Assembly: GCA_026168455.1 (NCBI GenBank)
Contig: CM047427.1
Location: 85,032,670 to 85,096,669 of the forward strand
Reading direction: 5' to 3'
From: Theocolax elegans
Lineage: Eukaryota > Arthropoda > Insecta > Hymenoptera > Cerocephalidae
Length of the DNA: 64,000 nt
Shown here piece after piece: positions 22,723 to 34,440 of this stretch. Numbering within the stretch: position 1 is the stretch's first letter; the number at the start of each line of letters is the position of its first letter. Under the pieces are notes generated by a model. It saw nothing but the letters and a program-made list of their open reading frames with translations. It did not search any database and was not told the DNA's origin. The position numbers were made by a program, and so were the translations under genes.

Positions 22723-23447
22723 CACAAGCCTTAATAGAATTTCGTAAACACAGCGAAATATGTCATCTCAAGCTACAAGACAATATTACGCGTATACATC
22801 ATGTTCCTGAGCAATAAAAAAGGGGAAATATTGATGATGCGAATAATTAGAGAGTCGCTAGAAGAAAATAATAAACGATCACCATCTTTCTTCTAGAAAT
22901 AAAAAAAAAAGAATCATCAGCGTTTTAAAGAAAATTGTAAATGTTAAATAATATTTCCTATATTCTTTTTAATAAAATAATTTTTGTACATAAACAAAGT
23001 CTCAAAATTGTATTTTATTTCTTTATCGTAGTAGAAGTACCTGTATTGCAGCTACCTTAAAAATTTAAATTACACGAACAAGTACGAATATATTTTATTA
23101 CATATTTTTATTTTAATATAATTTACAAGTCAAAAAAGAAACAGATTTGCAATTTACAATTTTGCAGAGGATAGGTTTAATGAATAAGATTCGTGTACGT
23201 GGGATTAGAGTCAAAGTGTATTTTTATGGTTGTATTTCACTAAAACTGACCCGTTGTCTACGTTTACCAGAAATGAAGAAATAATGTTTTAAAAGAAGAA
23301 ATTTGTTATTGGCGCGGATTGGAATTAGTTTCCTTACAGACAAAACAACACGTACAACATACATACGATAATTCAGTTTACGTTAAAGTTAGTTTCGCTA
23401 TGCAAATAAAATTCAAAATGCTCGCATAATTTACTTATGTCGCTTAA

Positions 23448-23926
23448 AGGGGTGGCATACCCAATGGTTACCGACCGAGCAAAATAAGGACACTTTTGTA
23501 ATTTTTGTGAAGATATTATGCAATTTTATGCCAAATCCAAATACAGAAACACAAATTAATGGTATAATATGCCTTTATACTGCTTATCAAATTAATAAGA
23601 ATAAAAGAACACCATCAAAAAAAGTTTAAAAAATTTAAAGATTGCCCTAGTAGAAATTGAGCATTTTAAGGTTAGACAAAATTTGTAATTTGATCATATT
23701 AGGATCATATTTTGAGCATTTTTTTGCTAATTCGTCACTTTCTGGCTTAAAAACCGTTTCAATTATGCTCAAAATTCTACTAGGGTTGACTTGAAACTTT
23801 ATATAAAAGTATATTATATCATTATCTGGTGCTTCTGTATGTGGGTTTTGCATAAAATTGTATATTCAGTAAATCTAATAATGTATTTATTTGACTCGGT
23901 CGGTAACGATTGGGTATGCTATCTCC
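23448..23926. mobile_element. TTAA-flanked terminal-inverted-repeat element (piggyBac-like MITE)
   Basis: Inverted ends of about 42 bp share GCATACCCAAT.GTTACCGACCGAG (left from 23448, right reverse complement from 23926). They differ at a handful of positions with no indel once aligned. Both ends abut TTAA (23444-23447 and 23927-23930), the target duplication typical of piggyBac-superfamily elements. The 479 bp interior has no transposase, so it is non-autonomous. A second inverted-repeat element sits inside it. Superfamily assignment is inferred from the TTAA alone. Confidence 0.75.
23645..23785. mobile_element. Inner inverted-repeat element (141 bp) nested in the TTAA element
   Basis: Begins CCCTAGTAGAA..TTGAGCAT and ends with its reverse complement (ATGCTCAA.ATTCTACTAGGG), flanked by TTG on both sides (23642-23644 and 23786-23788). 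Too small to code. It could be an independent insertion or an internal subterminal repeat of the outer element. Confidence 0.65.
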
Positions 23927-23972
23927 TTAAAAAAAAAGTTTATTAAAAACAACGCATGTGCATTTTCATTTT

Positions 23973-24046
23973 AAAAAATAAATAAAAAATAAATAAAAAA
24001 TAAATAAAAATGAATTTACATCATATAGAAAGAGAGAGAGAGAGAA
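23973..24046. repeat. (ATAAATAAAAA)n minisatellite and (AG)n tract
   Basis: Three copies of an 11 bp A-rich unit (about 23973-24010), followed by a pure AG run at about 24027-24046. Confidence 0.85.
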
Positions 24047-27000
24047 ATCTAACGCGTCAGTCGGCGAACGCAAGGTGAACACTATCGATTTCACTAGACT
24101 GCGACTCTCGCAAGATCGGAAGATCTATCTCGCACGTATATACAGTCTCGCACACATGTGAAACTGTAATATCAAGGCCAGTAACTCGATTATTCGCCAG
24201 TTTCTTTGCTCGGGCAGCCGTTGATCTTGTACCGGTGTACATATACGCCTGAGAGTCTGCTGTTACAATCGTAACAACTCTTATACACTTCGATACGTAT
24301 ATCCTGTCGGTTACAGTATTTAATATTATCTTGGTCTATTTAAAATTAACACGGTGATATAGATGATGCCTTGATTTTAATAATTTTACAACATTAAATT
24401 ATTGTACTCAAAAAATATAGATAAAATTACATTATTTTGATATAACCGACTAAGTAAAATTGAACGTGAAATCCTCCTTGGAGACAAACCATATCTGCGC
24501 AATTACCTCACTTGTACTTCACGTAAAACGAGAGCAATGCCGCCGCAGGAGCAACAACAATAGAAGCGCCTCGCGCGACACGAATATCGAAATAAATTCA
24601 GTCGAACCATTATAAAATCCTATTAGTATACGAGTTCAAGTTTCTCTTTCTATCGCGCCTTGTTGGCTTATCTACTTCACTTGTTTTCTATTCGACCAAT
24701 TTACTATTTTATATATATATATATGCACACACACTTGATTTTTCCCGAGGGTGTAGCTTTTTTCCGTCTCGCAATAAGATTCCAGTACATACGCGTGTGT
24801 GTGCATATGTGTGTGATTTGCAAGAAATTTAAATAAACATGCATGTGGCTCTCGTCGTCGACCCATATTGCATGTCTTTGAATACGGATATGACACTGTA
24901 TAGGAAAAGTCAAGGAGACAACAAAGTTGTGCTGCGACGTTATTGAAATGACTGATTAACACTCAATTTGTATGCCTTTTATCTCTCTGCAGATTGGAAC
25001 AACCTTTCTCGGAACAAATTTTATTGCTTATTTAAATTCATATACTATGAAACATTTCGTAATTAATTGGAATTAATTTACCACTTAAGATTTTAATGAT
25101 TATTAACACATTCCTCATATTTTTATAATTTATTAAAATGAAGTTTCTAAATGTATATCGAGGCTTTCTTTCCATGAAACATCATAATTTATATGATTTA
25201 TACAAAGTGATCATTATAAGTTTTATTTAACGTTTTTATCACTCGTGTTTCATTAAAATACTGTTAATCTTTTTTCAAAAATTAAATATTGCTTATCGAT
25301 AATTTAAAAAATATAAATTGTTTAAAAAAAATCTAGAGCTAGAAAAAATAAAAACTAGAGGTTCTTTGTAGTTGACAAGGTGAAGACGTAAATTTGATTA
25401 AATCCAGGGTAAAAATGAGAAAAAAAGAGAAGAAATTCTTTGACTTTCAAATACACGTATCCACCTACCAAAAACGTGATCTCGGTTCGATGGCACCTAT
25501 GATCCTTCACATGAGTTTACGTATACGCCCCAAAACTGGTTCCGTTCAACTGGACATTAGAAATCAAAGCGAACGAATAAGATGTAAGGTTAACCTCGTA
25601 GCTGACTACACATTTTTACATAAGTTATAGCCCTCTCGATTCTTGTATGGTGGATTAATAGGACGATTTATGGAGCACCGAACAAAAAATTCTCGAATTT
25701 TAAATATCACATTTGTTTACATATACTTTAAACGATAGATTTATTTGTTTATATACAAATTAAAAATTGACGATTGCTTAATTAATTAACGGAATATTTA
25801 ATTTCCACTTCTTTAAGTCGTCAGTGTTTAATTAAAAAAATTATTTGAAAAAATTATTAGAAAAAATAAATTTACATACTCTTATACTTATTCAAAATAA
25901 TCAAACTAACGAACCGCATTAAAGATAAATTTTAATATAATTAATTTAAATATGAGGATATTTATATACTAGAAAAAGCATATTTATTGATTAATTATTG
26001 ATACTACTCTAATATGCATAACCTCGGAAAATACAATTTACCGTAGAAAGCATTTAAAGTTTCTAACAAAATGAAATTCCGAGTAATCTTTAATACTTGG
26101 CTAGCGTAATCATGAAACAAGAGTGTTATTAAGAACAAAAATTAGCGAAAGTTATACGCTACGTCCAAACAAATACTCATTGAATTTCCATGGAAAGCAG
26201 ATCAAAAGACAAAAAATTAATCTCTTTGTTACTTCTAGTTAACGAGAGAAATCTTGTTTACGGGATTACTTCAAAATTCAAATTGCGTTCAAATCCGCGA
26301 GACCTTCGTCCCGAGTGCCAGAAAGGTTATCAAGTATATATTACACAGGAGACTCGATAATGCCGAATCTCAAGGAAAGAAACAACTTTCTAGAAAGAAA
26401 CGGAACTATATTTAAATAGTTACACTGTTACACTGTGGTTTGTTAAAACGTTAAGATCGATAAGGGGGAAAATCAGTTCGAGCGAGAAGCGCACAATTAC
26501 ATCAATTAACTATATACCACGGGATTTGGAGGCGAACGCCCGCGAACTTTCGAAAAACGGTTACGAGGCGTTGCGCATACCAGTCGAGCAACGGCCCGCG
26601 CAACTCGAAAAGAATAAACCGTAGTGGTACATCAGGAAGCGACTAGGAGGCTAGGAATTCGTGGTTACGGAAAATATTCCTTTTTCATCAAATATCTTTC
26701 TCTTTTCTTTCAATACGCTTTTACGGATACCGTGTAATAAATATCCTAGAGTATAAAAGACTTTTCTTTTTCTTTTAATAGAGTAAAATACAAATTTCAC
26801 AATTTTAACAGATTCGATTTTTCATTTTGGATAGATAAACGTTAATTGCATGTTTTCAGAGTAAGTGAAAGTTATTACCAACACGTATATACGCACATAT
26901 ACATATAGTTAATGAATATTTTATTGATGATATTTATTTTTGCAAAATAATGAGTCATGAATAACCGTAAAACGCGCATACACGTATTTATGAATATAAT

Positions 27001-28396
27001 TATAATTTTACAAAATAGGCTTGTATTTAGAATGTAAAATAAATTAACTCGAATACATATACACACATATATATTTGAATGGTGCAACTCGACGGAAATT
27101 TCGTGTATCGTATTTTAAAATAATTACAGACGTGAAGAAAAAAAACCTCATTTCTCTAAAAATGTAGAAAGCACAAAAAAACACAAATTAATATAATCAA
27201 TTAGTACCGTTGAATAAAAAGAAAATAACGCGAAGGAATAAAAAAATTGTAGCAATAAAAGAAAATTAAATCCGAATAGTAAAGAGTGTTAATTAATGTT
27301 TGCAACTTCGCATTGAAAAGAGAGTTAGGTTTTGAAAAGGAGTCAGGACTTTGATTTCGTGAGGCCAGTGCCGCGTATCCGTAAGTGCATACGGTATAGG
27401 TATTGTAAGAACAAAAGTGCTAGACACGAGTGAGCGGGGAGGTTCGATATCGAAAACTCGATTGCACAAGTCTGAAGAAGTTGCTCGACGCACGTGAGCC
27501 ATCGGAAAAATTATCGCCGTAGCGAAGGGAAACTTATCAAGTGGGAGAGGGGCGGTCGATAGTCTTGAGAACTATCTAAGCTAAGTACAAGTATAATCGA
27601 AAATTTTTGAGATGAAGGTATACATCTTTTATTTATTTACGCTCGAGGTTTATTACGGTAACATCTATAATGTAACATCTATCGAGGTATGTAAATTTTC
27701 ATTTAAAAACATTACATAATCATTTACTTCAAACTTAGATAAGACGTTTAGATATTTTGTATATGTATTACATAGTTTCGGTTTAGAGCACGTATTTATT
27801 AAAAACATTTGGATAAACGTTATTATACTAGTAGAATATTATTAAACGTATTTAATAAATACAAATAACAGTGTGTAAATATAATTGAAATTTAGTTTGT
27901 AATAAATTAATATTTTGAATACAAAATTCATTTACTTACCGTGCATTCTTGATTTGTAATATACGTACACATACTATAAAAAAGAAAATAAACAAAGTGA
28001 AAAAAATATTAATATTAATGAAAAATTACACTTTGGCAAATAAACATATAAAAAATGAAATATATAGAAATAATAAATGTGTAGAAAGTGTGAGACAACA
28101 TAAACGCCATATCACACTCAAAGGATTAAGGATATCAAATATGGAATTCGGAAAAAAAATGTTTAGAATTATGAAAGAAAGATTATAATACAATTGATTT
28201 CCTTTATATAACGGTTATTATTCGTCCCTTTTTTTTATTAGAGTATAACAAACGTAAATACAGATACAAATTCGCGCGAGTTGTCTGATCGACGAGCACG
28301 CAATTAGCGCTGAGACGCGTCACCTTTTGACTACGCGCCCGCGTGATTTATCACGTACCTTTTAATAACTTTAAACGTGAATATATATTTACAAAT

Positions 28397-28464
28397 GCAT
28401 ACATACACACACACACATATGCACGCGCTGATGCACGCACGCACACACATACATACACATACAT
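28397..28464. repeat. CA/CATA/CGCA microsatellite
   Basis: Mixed (CA)n, (CATA)n and (GCAC)n repeats across about 68 bp. Confidence 0.85.
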
Positions 28465-30100
28465 GTTGAGGATGCGCGAGCGAGCGCGTGTAACGAAAGG
28501 GAAAGCGACGCACGCTTTTCTGTTTGCTATTTTTTGTTATTATTATTTTTTTCTATTATTTTAATGTGTCTCAGACTCGCGAGGGACTAGAGAACCTCTT
28601 TGGCGAACGGCCGATAGAAACAAGCTCGGCAGTCGACTTAATCAAACGCGACGATATATTTCTTTTTATTTTCGAATTTTTATTCTTCAAAATCATTAGT
28701 TCAATAAATACTTTTTTTCACGAGAACATTCTTTTTTCGTATAAATGCTAGCGCGTTGAGAAGAATCACTGGATAAGAAGTTGTTTTACAGTAGCTTGTG
28801 TATCAATTTATCAAGTGGTATGTTTTCTATATTCATCGAGTTATATCATAAGATTATTATTTATAGTTTTGAGAAACTTGATTAAGTATATTAAGTAATT
28901 TATTTATTTAAGATCATAAAGATATTAAACTTGCATAGAAATAACTAATTATCCATTTATTTTTCTCAGATACCGCGCAAAAATCGTTAAACATTCAATC
29001 ACGTACATTCGTGTATGATTTTATGATGAATAATAATATGTACAATTCTTAAATCGTATAGATTCGATTACAAATTTCGATTAATTAGAGCGACTTGTTT
29101 TAATTTTTTTTACCTACATTTTGCTTATTTTTAAACAATGTGCAAACTCGATCGTGACAGCGGTTTTTTTATTACGCTTAGTGTTTAAATAATGAGTGAA
29201 ACGGAAATTAACGAGTTTATTTTACAAAATGACCGATTACGATTTGAATGAGAAAACACTAATTTATTTAATCTCGATATATTGTCATACGAACGTACAA
29301 TCATTTTCATTCGCTTTTAATCTTTCTCGGCGGTGTACTCTGTGACGTAGTAGAATCTCTAGTTATTGAAACTCGTTAATTTTGTCTACCTGATATTCAA
29401 ATATGAGTAGTCATAAAGCGAATATATTATTATAAATATTAACAAATCGACGAAGGCACCACACGGTGATGCTCGTAAAAACAAATATACTTACATACAA
29501 ATAAATTACAGACGAGAATTTATCTGGACATCACAAAATAGGTTCGCATTTTACGCAACGACAAACATAAGAGGGATAATTTTTTTTGTTCTATTTACAA
29601 TTCACATCGTACAATTTACATACGTAAAAATTTACACGTTTCAACCGCGAAAATTGCAATGGAATCAATCAGTACTTTAGAAGAATCTCAATATATTCGA
29701 TATAATTCAAATTGTCAATCGTATAAACATTTTCATAGACAATATTGCAAGTTACCATGCGTGTAATAAATAAATCCCATTGGTTTTCATACTACCGACG
29801 AAAAACGATAATGTACACTAATTAACTAGGAATAAAAAAGTCTTTTTCCGCAGAAAAGAAATTTTATTATTGGCATAATTTTAATTGCCCGAGTTGATTT
29901 TGAACCTTTCTAAAGTAAAACAAAAAAAAATATCGATAGCAGCGAAAAAAGATAAATCTTAGCACTCGGGCAAAATTGAAAGATTGCGGATGCCGCTCAA
30001 ATGACTGACTGACCCGATTGTGCATATACGCAGGGAAAAAGGGAAGGGGAGAGGAGATGAAGAGAGGACGGGAAATGAGCGTTTCTTGCGATGCGCGCAG

Positions 30101-30436
30101 GAAGTCGAGCAGGCAACGGCCGCAACAGATTTTCCGGGTCAAGTAACTGCGAATGCTCGCATACGAGTCGTGTGTCCAAGGTCGCCTACGATTAACATCG
30201 CGATTCAGGCCTACGGTAAATTTTATTTGCATTTATACTCGAAAGTGTACCTAAGGTTTTAAATAGATAGAGTAATTCCATGTTAAGCATTTCCTTTTTT
30301 TTCAAGTAATTTACCACAGGTGGAATTGCCCGACGAGAGAAAGAAAAACGGGGCATCAAAAGTGCGCGCAGGTAGCTCCCAAGGTCAACTGGAAAACGAG
30401 ACCGCAGCTAGAAATTCCAGTGTCCCTAGAGTCTAA
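30101..30436 (+). CDS. Possible 3'-terminal exons of an unidentified + strand gene
   Basis: A candidate last exon begins at 30320 after TTTTTTTTCAAGTAATTTAC plus CACAG. It encodes VELPDERKKNGASKVRAGSS followed by QGQLENETAARNSSVPRV and a TAA (30434-30436). A 42-nt candidate exon just upstream (30101-30142, EVEQATAATDFPGQ, between GCGCAG and GTAACT) joins in phase 0. An alternative is a longer upstream exon ending at a GTAAAT donor near 30216; it leads into a different frame with an earlier stop. The codon usage looks coding, but I found no upstream exons, start or known domain. It may be spurious. Confidence 0.3.
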
Positions 30437-30635
30437 TGATCCGTAAAGCTCCAGGTCTCGAGTTAACGAACTCTCGGATCGTGCCACTTGCATTCAAATA
30501 AACCTTTCATTCGCGACAACGACGACGTAACGATTCGATTGTCTCTATTTTGCGCGCCGATTTCCATTTCGGACTTTTTCCTATTACCTAGTCATTGTTA
30601 CTTTCTCGCCCTCCATTTTCTGCATTATAATGATG

Positions 30636-30647
30636 CCCCCCCCCCCC
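30636..30647. repeat. Poly-C run
   Basis: Twelve consecutive C bases, unusual in this AT-rich DNA. Confidence 0.9.
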
Positions 30648-30794
30648 TCCATCACTCTTCTTTTTATCTTTCTCTTGTGTTTGCATTACCATTTGTTCAT
30701 TATCACGGTCGCGGTTATTACAGAGTTGTTTATATTTACCTCTTTATTTTCGTTTTTTTGGATATTGTTTAACGTTGCTCTTTTTATGCTCCCA

Positions 30795-30905
30795 ACTCGG
30801 TTCAAATCAGCGAGGTAGGCATGCGATGTCTTTTGTAAAGAAACCACTTGTGGAAACCTATGAGTACAAGCCTACCGCTCTACCAACCGTGCTATCGGAT
30901 GCCTG
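30795..30905 (-). repeat. tRNA-like fragment (tRNA-Tyr-like 5' half) with flanking inverted repeat
   Basis: On the minus strand (about 30905 down to 30858), GATAGCACGGTTGGTAGAGC then GGTAGGCTTGTACTCATAGG resembles the D-arm/A-box and anticodon region (GTA) of a tyrosine tRNA. The matching T-arm/B-box (GGTTCAAATC, about 30800-30809) lies on the opposite strand. GGTAGGC/GCCTACC and AGGCAT/ATGCCT repeats surround it. A functional tRNA cannot fold from this arrangement. A rearranged tRNA-derived SINE or tRNA pseudogene is more likely. Confidence 0.4.
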
Positions 30906-32391
30906 TTTTCACTTTACTTTGCAGTAATAATTTCACTTTGCTACGACTTATTTAAATTCTCCTATAAATTTTGAAATTTTCCATCAAATCAAGCTATATA
31001 TTTACTGTAAAGATTACTGGCCGTGTTACTACATTTTACAAACGAAAATCTAATAATTTCTGCAATTTTTTTCAATGGAAAAAAGTTAATCGGAAACAAT
31101 TGATAAGTCAGCAGTGAATATAAGATTAATATTGTCAGAATTCGATAATATTCGAATATTCGATAAAAGCAGTTTTCAGTCAAATCATTCTCGAAAGAAA
31201 CGTGGCCTTCAGGCGATCGAAAATTACTCAGTTTAAATAACTAATTATGCATGGTGTACAATCAAAACGTTAGAATTAGAGTTATAGTTGTCGTATTCAG
31301 AATAACTTTCATATCACTTAAATATTTTATTGCCTTCTTTATCTAACCGTTCAAGATACATTTGAAATCTTCTCAACTACACAAATACGTCAAACAAAGC
31401 CTTCGATTACTCGATCCTTGATTTGATTCTTGATCTCCGCCGAATCATAAGTACCATTTAGGGATGTATTTTCAACATGTACTTTCTTTACGAGCGACAT
31501 CGGTTACCTCCTACGCGAATTACAATAGAGTTTAAAGCGTAGAAAGAGTAACGTTAAATAATATAAAAATTGAATCTTGTCGATTACATACTTTGTGAAT
31601 AAATATTAAATATTTCAATGATTTTAATCAACGAGAGGACAAAATACAATTATTAATTTACAATAATTTAGAACATTGACAGAACAATCTCCAAACAAGG
31701 AAAGACATTCGTAATAAGTTTTTTTGCAACGATTTTAGTCGTTCATATATTTCATGGTAATTGTATAACGAATGAATCCATAACAGCCTCCCATTCATTA
31801 TATTAATTTAACAAATATGTTAGAAAAATTAATAATTGGATTTGCTGCAATTAAAAGAAATATTCTTTCCACGTCTCCTGTTTACCATCGCTACAAAACA
31901 TTTATCATTTCAAGAGTCACTTTCATCATCACGAAACTGTATTTATAACTATACATAGCAAAGTAGATACATTCGATACAACATAACAAAAACAATCGTG
32001 GTTATCGTTCGATACTCGCTAATTGAAAAAGAAAATATTCTTTTATGCTTAATTTTAATAAATTATAATTATTTTAAGAAGTGAAAGAATGAAAGATAAT
32101 CTAAACTTTCTAATACTTACATTTGCAATCTTTTAATATGCTTGGAATTCGGAAAAAAATAATAAAGAAAATCTGCGAATATTAAGGAAATAGTTATGGA
32201 AATTTTTACACTACTCTATGTATATGTATATATTTTAACACTGCAGAATGTAATAATAACATTTGAGAAAATCGTACAAACAATAACAAACGGTCATTCA
32301 CTTGAAAGAATAGAATCCCTCCCAATGAGGAATAGAACGGTTTTCTCACTATAAGTAACTAATTACATTATTTTTACGTACATTCTCATGA
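30906..32391. other. AT-rich intergenic stretch
   Basis: Low-GC sequence between the tRNA-like fragment and the 3' end of the minus-strand gene. No gene or repeat is recognised. Confidence 0.6.
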
Positions 32392-32397
32392 TTTATT
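32392..32397 (-). terminator. Candidate poly(A) signal for the PH-like-domain gene
   Basis: TTTATT on the + strand (AATAAA on the coding strand) about 460 nt beyond the stop codon. Other copies exist in this AT-rich DNA, so the choice is tentative. Confidence 0.35.
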
Positions 32398-32853
32398 ATA
32401 CGAAAAAATATATTCTTACATTACCCGGTATTGTAAATGTTTGATTATCTTTCAAATTAATTCATATCTTAAAGTAATTATAACAAGTACCATATAAATG
32501 GATAACCTCCAATGAAAGCACCTACAGGTTTATACGTGCAATAATTTCACAGCAAATTCTGGTTAAACAATACAGCAAAGATATCGATTTCTAACATTAA
32601 TAAATATCAATCGGGGTAATAGTATATAAAAAAATTGGAGAGTTACACTGGTAGATAGACATGTATAAGCGGCATATATTAACTAGATTCACAAATAAGC
32701 TCTGCTGTATCGTTTAGTAATCGAAGCGAATTCGACGATATAGGGTATAGTGCCAAGTATGTATAAATCGTCTAACCCGATTACGCGGAAAAATTCGATC
32801 GAACGAAAAACGATTGCAAACGCAACTCAAATCATCAAGTTCACGGAACAACA

Positions 32854-34440
32854 TTATTTGGCATAGTATTTCCTCCTAGTTGACGTCCTAATGCACGGAG
32901 CATTAGGATTTTTTGGAGGATCTTTCCAAGTCGTCAAGCACCTACCATTGCTGTTCGTTAACCCAAAGTCGCTATATCTTGTTCTGCTAGCATCTTTGTT
33001 GACTTCAACATCGGGTTGACCATTTTCGAAGAACCTACACATTTCTCGGACCGGTACCGATTTGGTCCCACCTCTGTTAAGATCGTGGAGCGACCTTGCC
33101 CTCTGTTTACCTTTTGGACTCGGATTCGAGCTGAATCGTCCAAGGTCTTCGGTGCTCCTGGCCAATCGACCACCCATCCTCGAAAGGGATTCGAATAATG
33201 TTAATTTCTCTCGCACGGGCACGTAATGGTCCACTCTTTGGCAACGCTCGAGAAGTCTGGCCAAATCCTCCTCGCAAGGTGGTTCGCGCAGAATCGATAA
33301 ACACGTCGTCGTTGTCACGGCTGCCTTTGGTGATTTGTCGATTCCATCGAAAATGATCTCGGGTAACTTTGTCGAGCCAACGCTCAGTTGTTTCTTGTGC
33401 TCCTTCAAACTCTCAAGATTGACGTGGTGGTGACCATTGGTGACGACCGTAGGTAAGGACAAGAGTGGGCCTCTGTCCCTTACACTGCGACGCTCTCGAG
33501 CTCGACTTCTTCGTTCGCTCGTGTCAGTCCTCAGAATTCCAGGTTTGGTCGTACCATTTGCGAGGTTGTTGTTCAAGACTTGTTGAGTATTTCTGGCGTT
33601 GGTATTATTATTCCGATTATCATCGTTAAACCTCACCGTAGCACTCGTGATTTCGTTGAAAGGTTTAACGGGCGGAAGTTTTTCGATCACCGGAGTTGTC
33701 GCATCCTCGATTCGAAACGTTATGAGTCTTGTGACCGGTGACTCTTTGGAAGAACGGATGATGGAATAATCTTCGTTATCGTTGGCGAATAGCCTAGTTC
33801 TAAACTTTGGGCTCTTGTGCAAGATATCGTTGTTATTCTCCTCCGCGGCTTTCGAAGCTTTTCGTCTCCTTGCGTCCTCTTCGAGGACTTGTTTCCTTCG
33901 TGCTTCGTTTTCTCTCCTTCTGGCTTCTTTGTACCTCTGCATCCTTTGCTCTCGTGTAGTAGGCTCAGGAATCGAGACAGACGAATCGACGCAATCGACG
34001 CTTGATCTGCAATTGCCGGCGTCCCAGGGCAGACTGTCGTCGCTGCCCTCGCTGCTTTCGCTGCAGCCCCACGCTCTCGTCTGCAGTAGGGTGCGATCTT
34101 TGGCCAAATTCCCGGCCATGAGGTCCTCATCGCTCGAGTTGCTGCTCGACCAGCCGCGTAATTCGCTGCGGGCTCGTCTACGTGACTCCTCGAGCACTGA
34201 CGATGAGTGGATTATGTTAATTTTATCGATCGTGGGATCGGGGGTAGGCCAACATCTGAGCTCGCTGCGCGACCTTCGCCGATGCTCGGTTGGGCTGTCC
34301 GGAAGGGGTACGGGGCCGCGAGGACAAGTCGTCAAGATCTCGAGGAAATTCAGACACCGTTGAGCTCGAAATGGCGTTTGTCGGACTATCTCGGCTGCTA
34401 TAGCGCGCACCCATGACCACCATATTGGCTCGGTATCCGC
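32854..34440 (-). CDS. PH-like-domain gene, large terminal exon
   Basis: 1587 nt, 528 codons plus TAA. Residues 1-30 of the exon finish the PH helix and a hydrophobic segment (RCLNFLEILTTCP). Then RRRSRSELRCW (about 54-64) and RRRARSELRGW (about 88-97), a Ser/Asp/Glu-rich part, and a charged helix TREQRMQRYKEARRRENEAR (about 162-181) continuing as RKQVLEEDARRRK. Poly-Asn and basic Ser/Arg regions follow. Near the end a module appears twice: VPVREKLTLFE (about 407-417) with ARSTEDLGRF, and ARSLHDLNR with VPVREMCRFFE (about 462-472). Shadow ORFs on both strands overlap here; the long minus frame with its clean acceptor is the real one. Confidence 0.88.
   Translation of the reverse strand, partial: ADTEPIWWSWVRAIAAEIVRQTPFRAQRCLNFLEILTTCPRGPVPLPDSPTEHRRRSRSELRCWPTPDPTIDKINIIHSSSVLEESRRRARSELRGWSSSNSSDEDLMAGNLAKDRTLLQTRAWGCSESSEGSDDSLPWDAGNCRSSVDCVDSSVSIPEPTTREQRMQRYKEARRRENEARRKQVLEEDARRRKASKAAEENNNDILHKSPKFRTRLFANDNEDYSIIRSSKESPVTRLITFRIEDATTPVIEKLPPVKPFNEITSATVRFNDDNRNNNTNARNTQQVLNNNLANGTTKPGILRTDTSERRSRARERRSVRDRGPLLSLPTVVTNGHHHVNLESLKEHKKQLSVGSTKLPEIIFDGIDKSPKAAVTTTTCLSILREPPCEEDLARLLERCQRVDHYVPVREKLTLFESLSRMGGRLARSTEDLGRFSSNPSPKGKQRARSLHDLNRGGTKSVPVREMCRFFENGQPDVEVNKDASRTRYSDFGLTNSNGRCLTTWKDPPKNPNAPCIRTSTRRKYYAK

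Larger units (their letters stand above)
23931..30100. other. Intergenic DNA between convergent genes, with GC islets
   Basis: AT-rich with GC/CpG-richer patches at about 24050-24260, 24480-24620, 26270-26660, 27290-27580 and 28270-28640. Short ORFs occur here, such as a 78-codon + strand ORF at 25394-25630 and a 69-codon minus ORF at 27293-27502. None has recognisable domains, and they coincide with the patches. I call no gene in this interval. Confidence 0.4.

Noticed and set aside
28397..28464. Possible CRISPR-like repeat array
   Set aside because: Simple CA/CATA microsatellite; no spacer-repeat structure, and the DNA is eukaryotic.
33782..34363. 193-codon + strand ORF and other frames over the large terminal exon
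   Set aside because: Antisense or frame shadows of the well-supported minus-strand PH-like gene exon.
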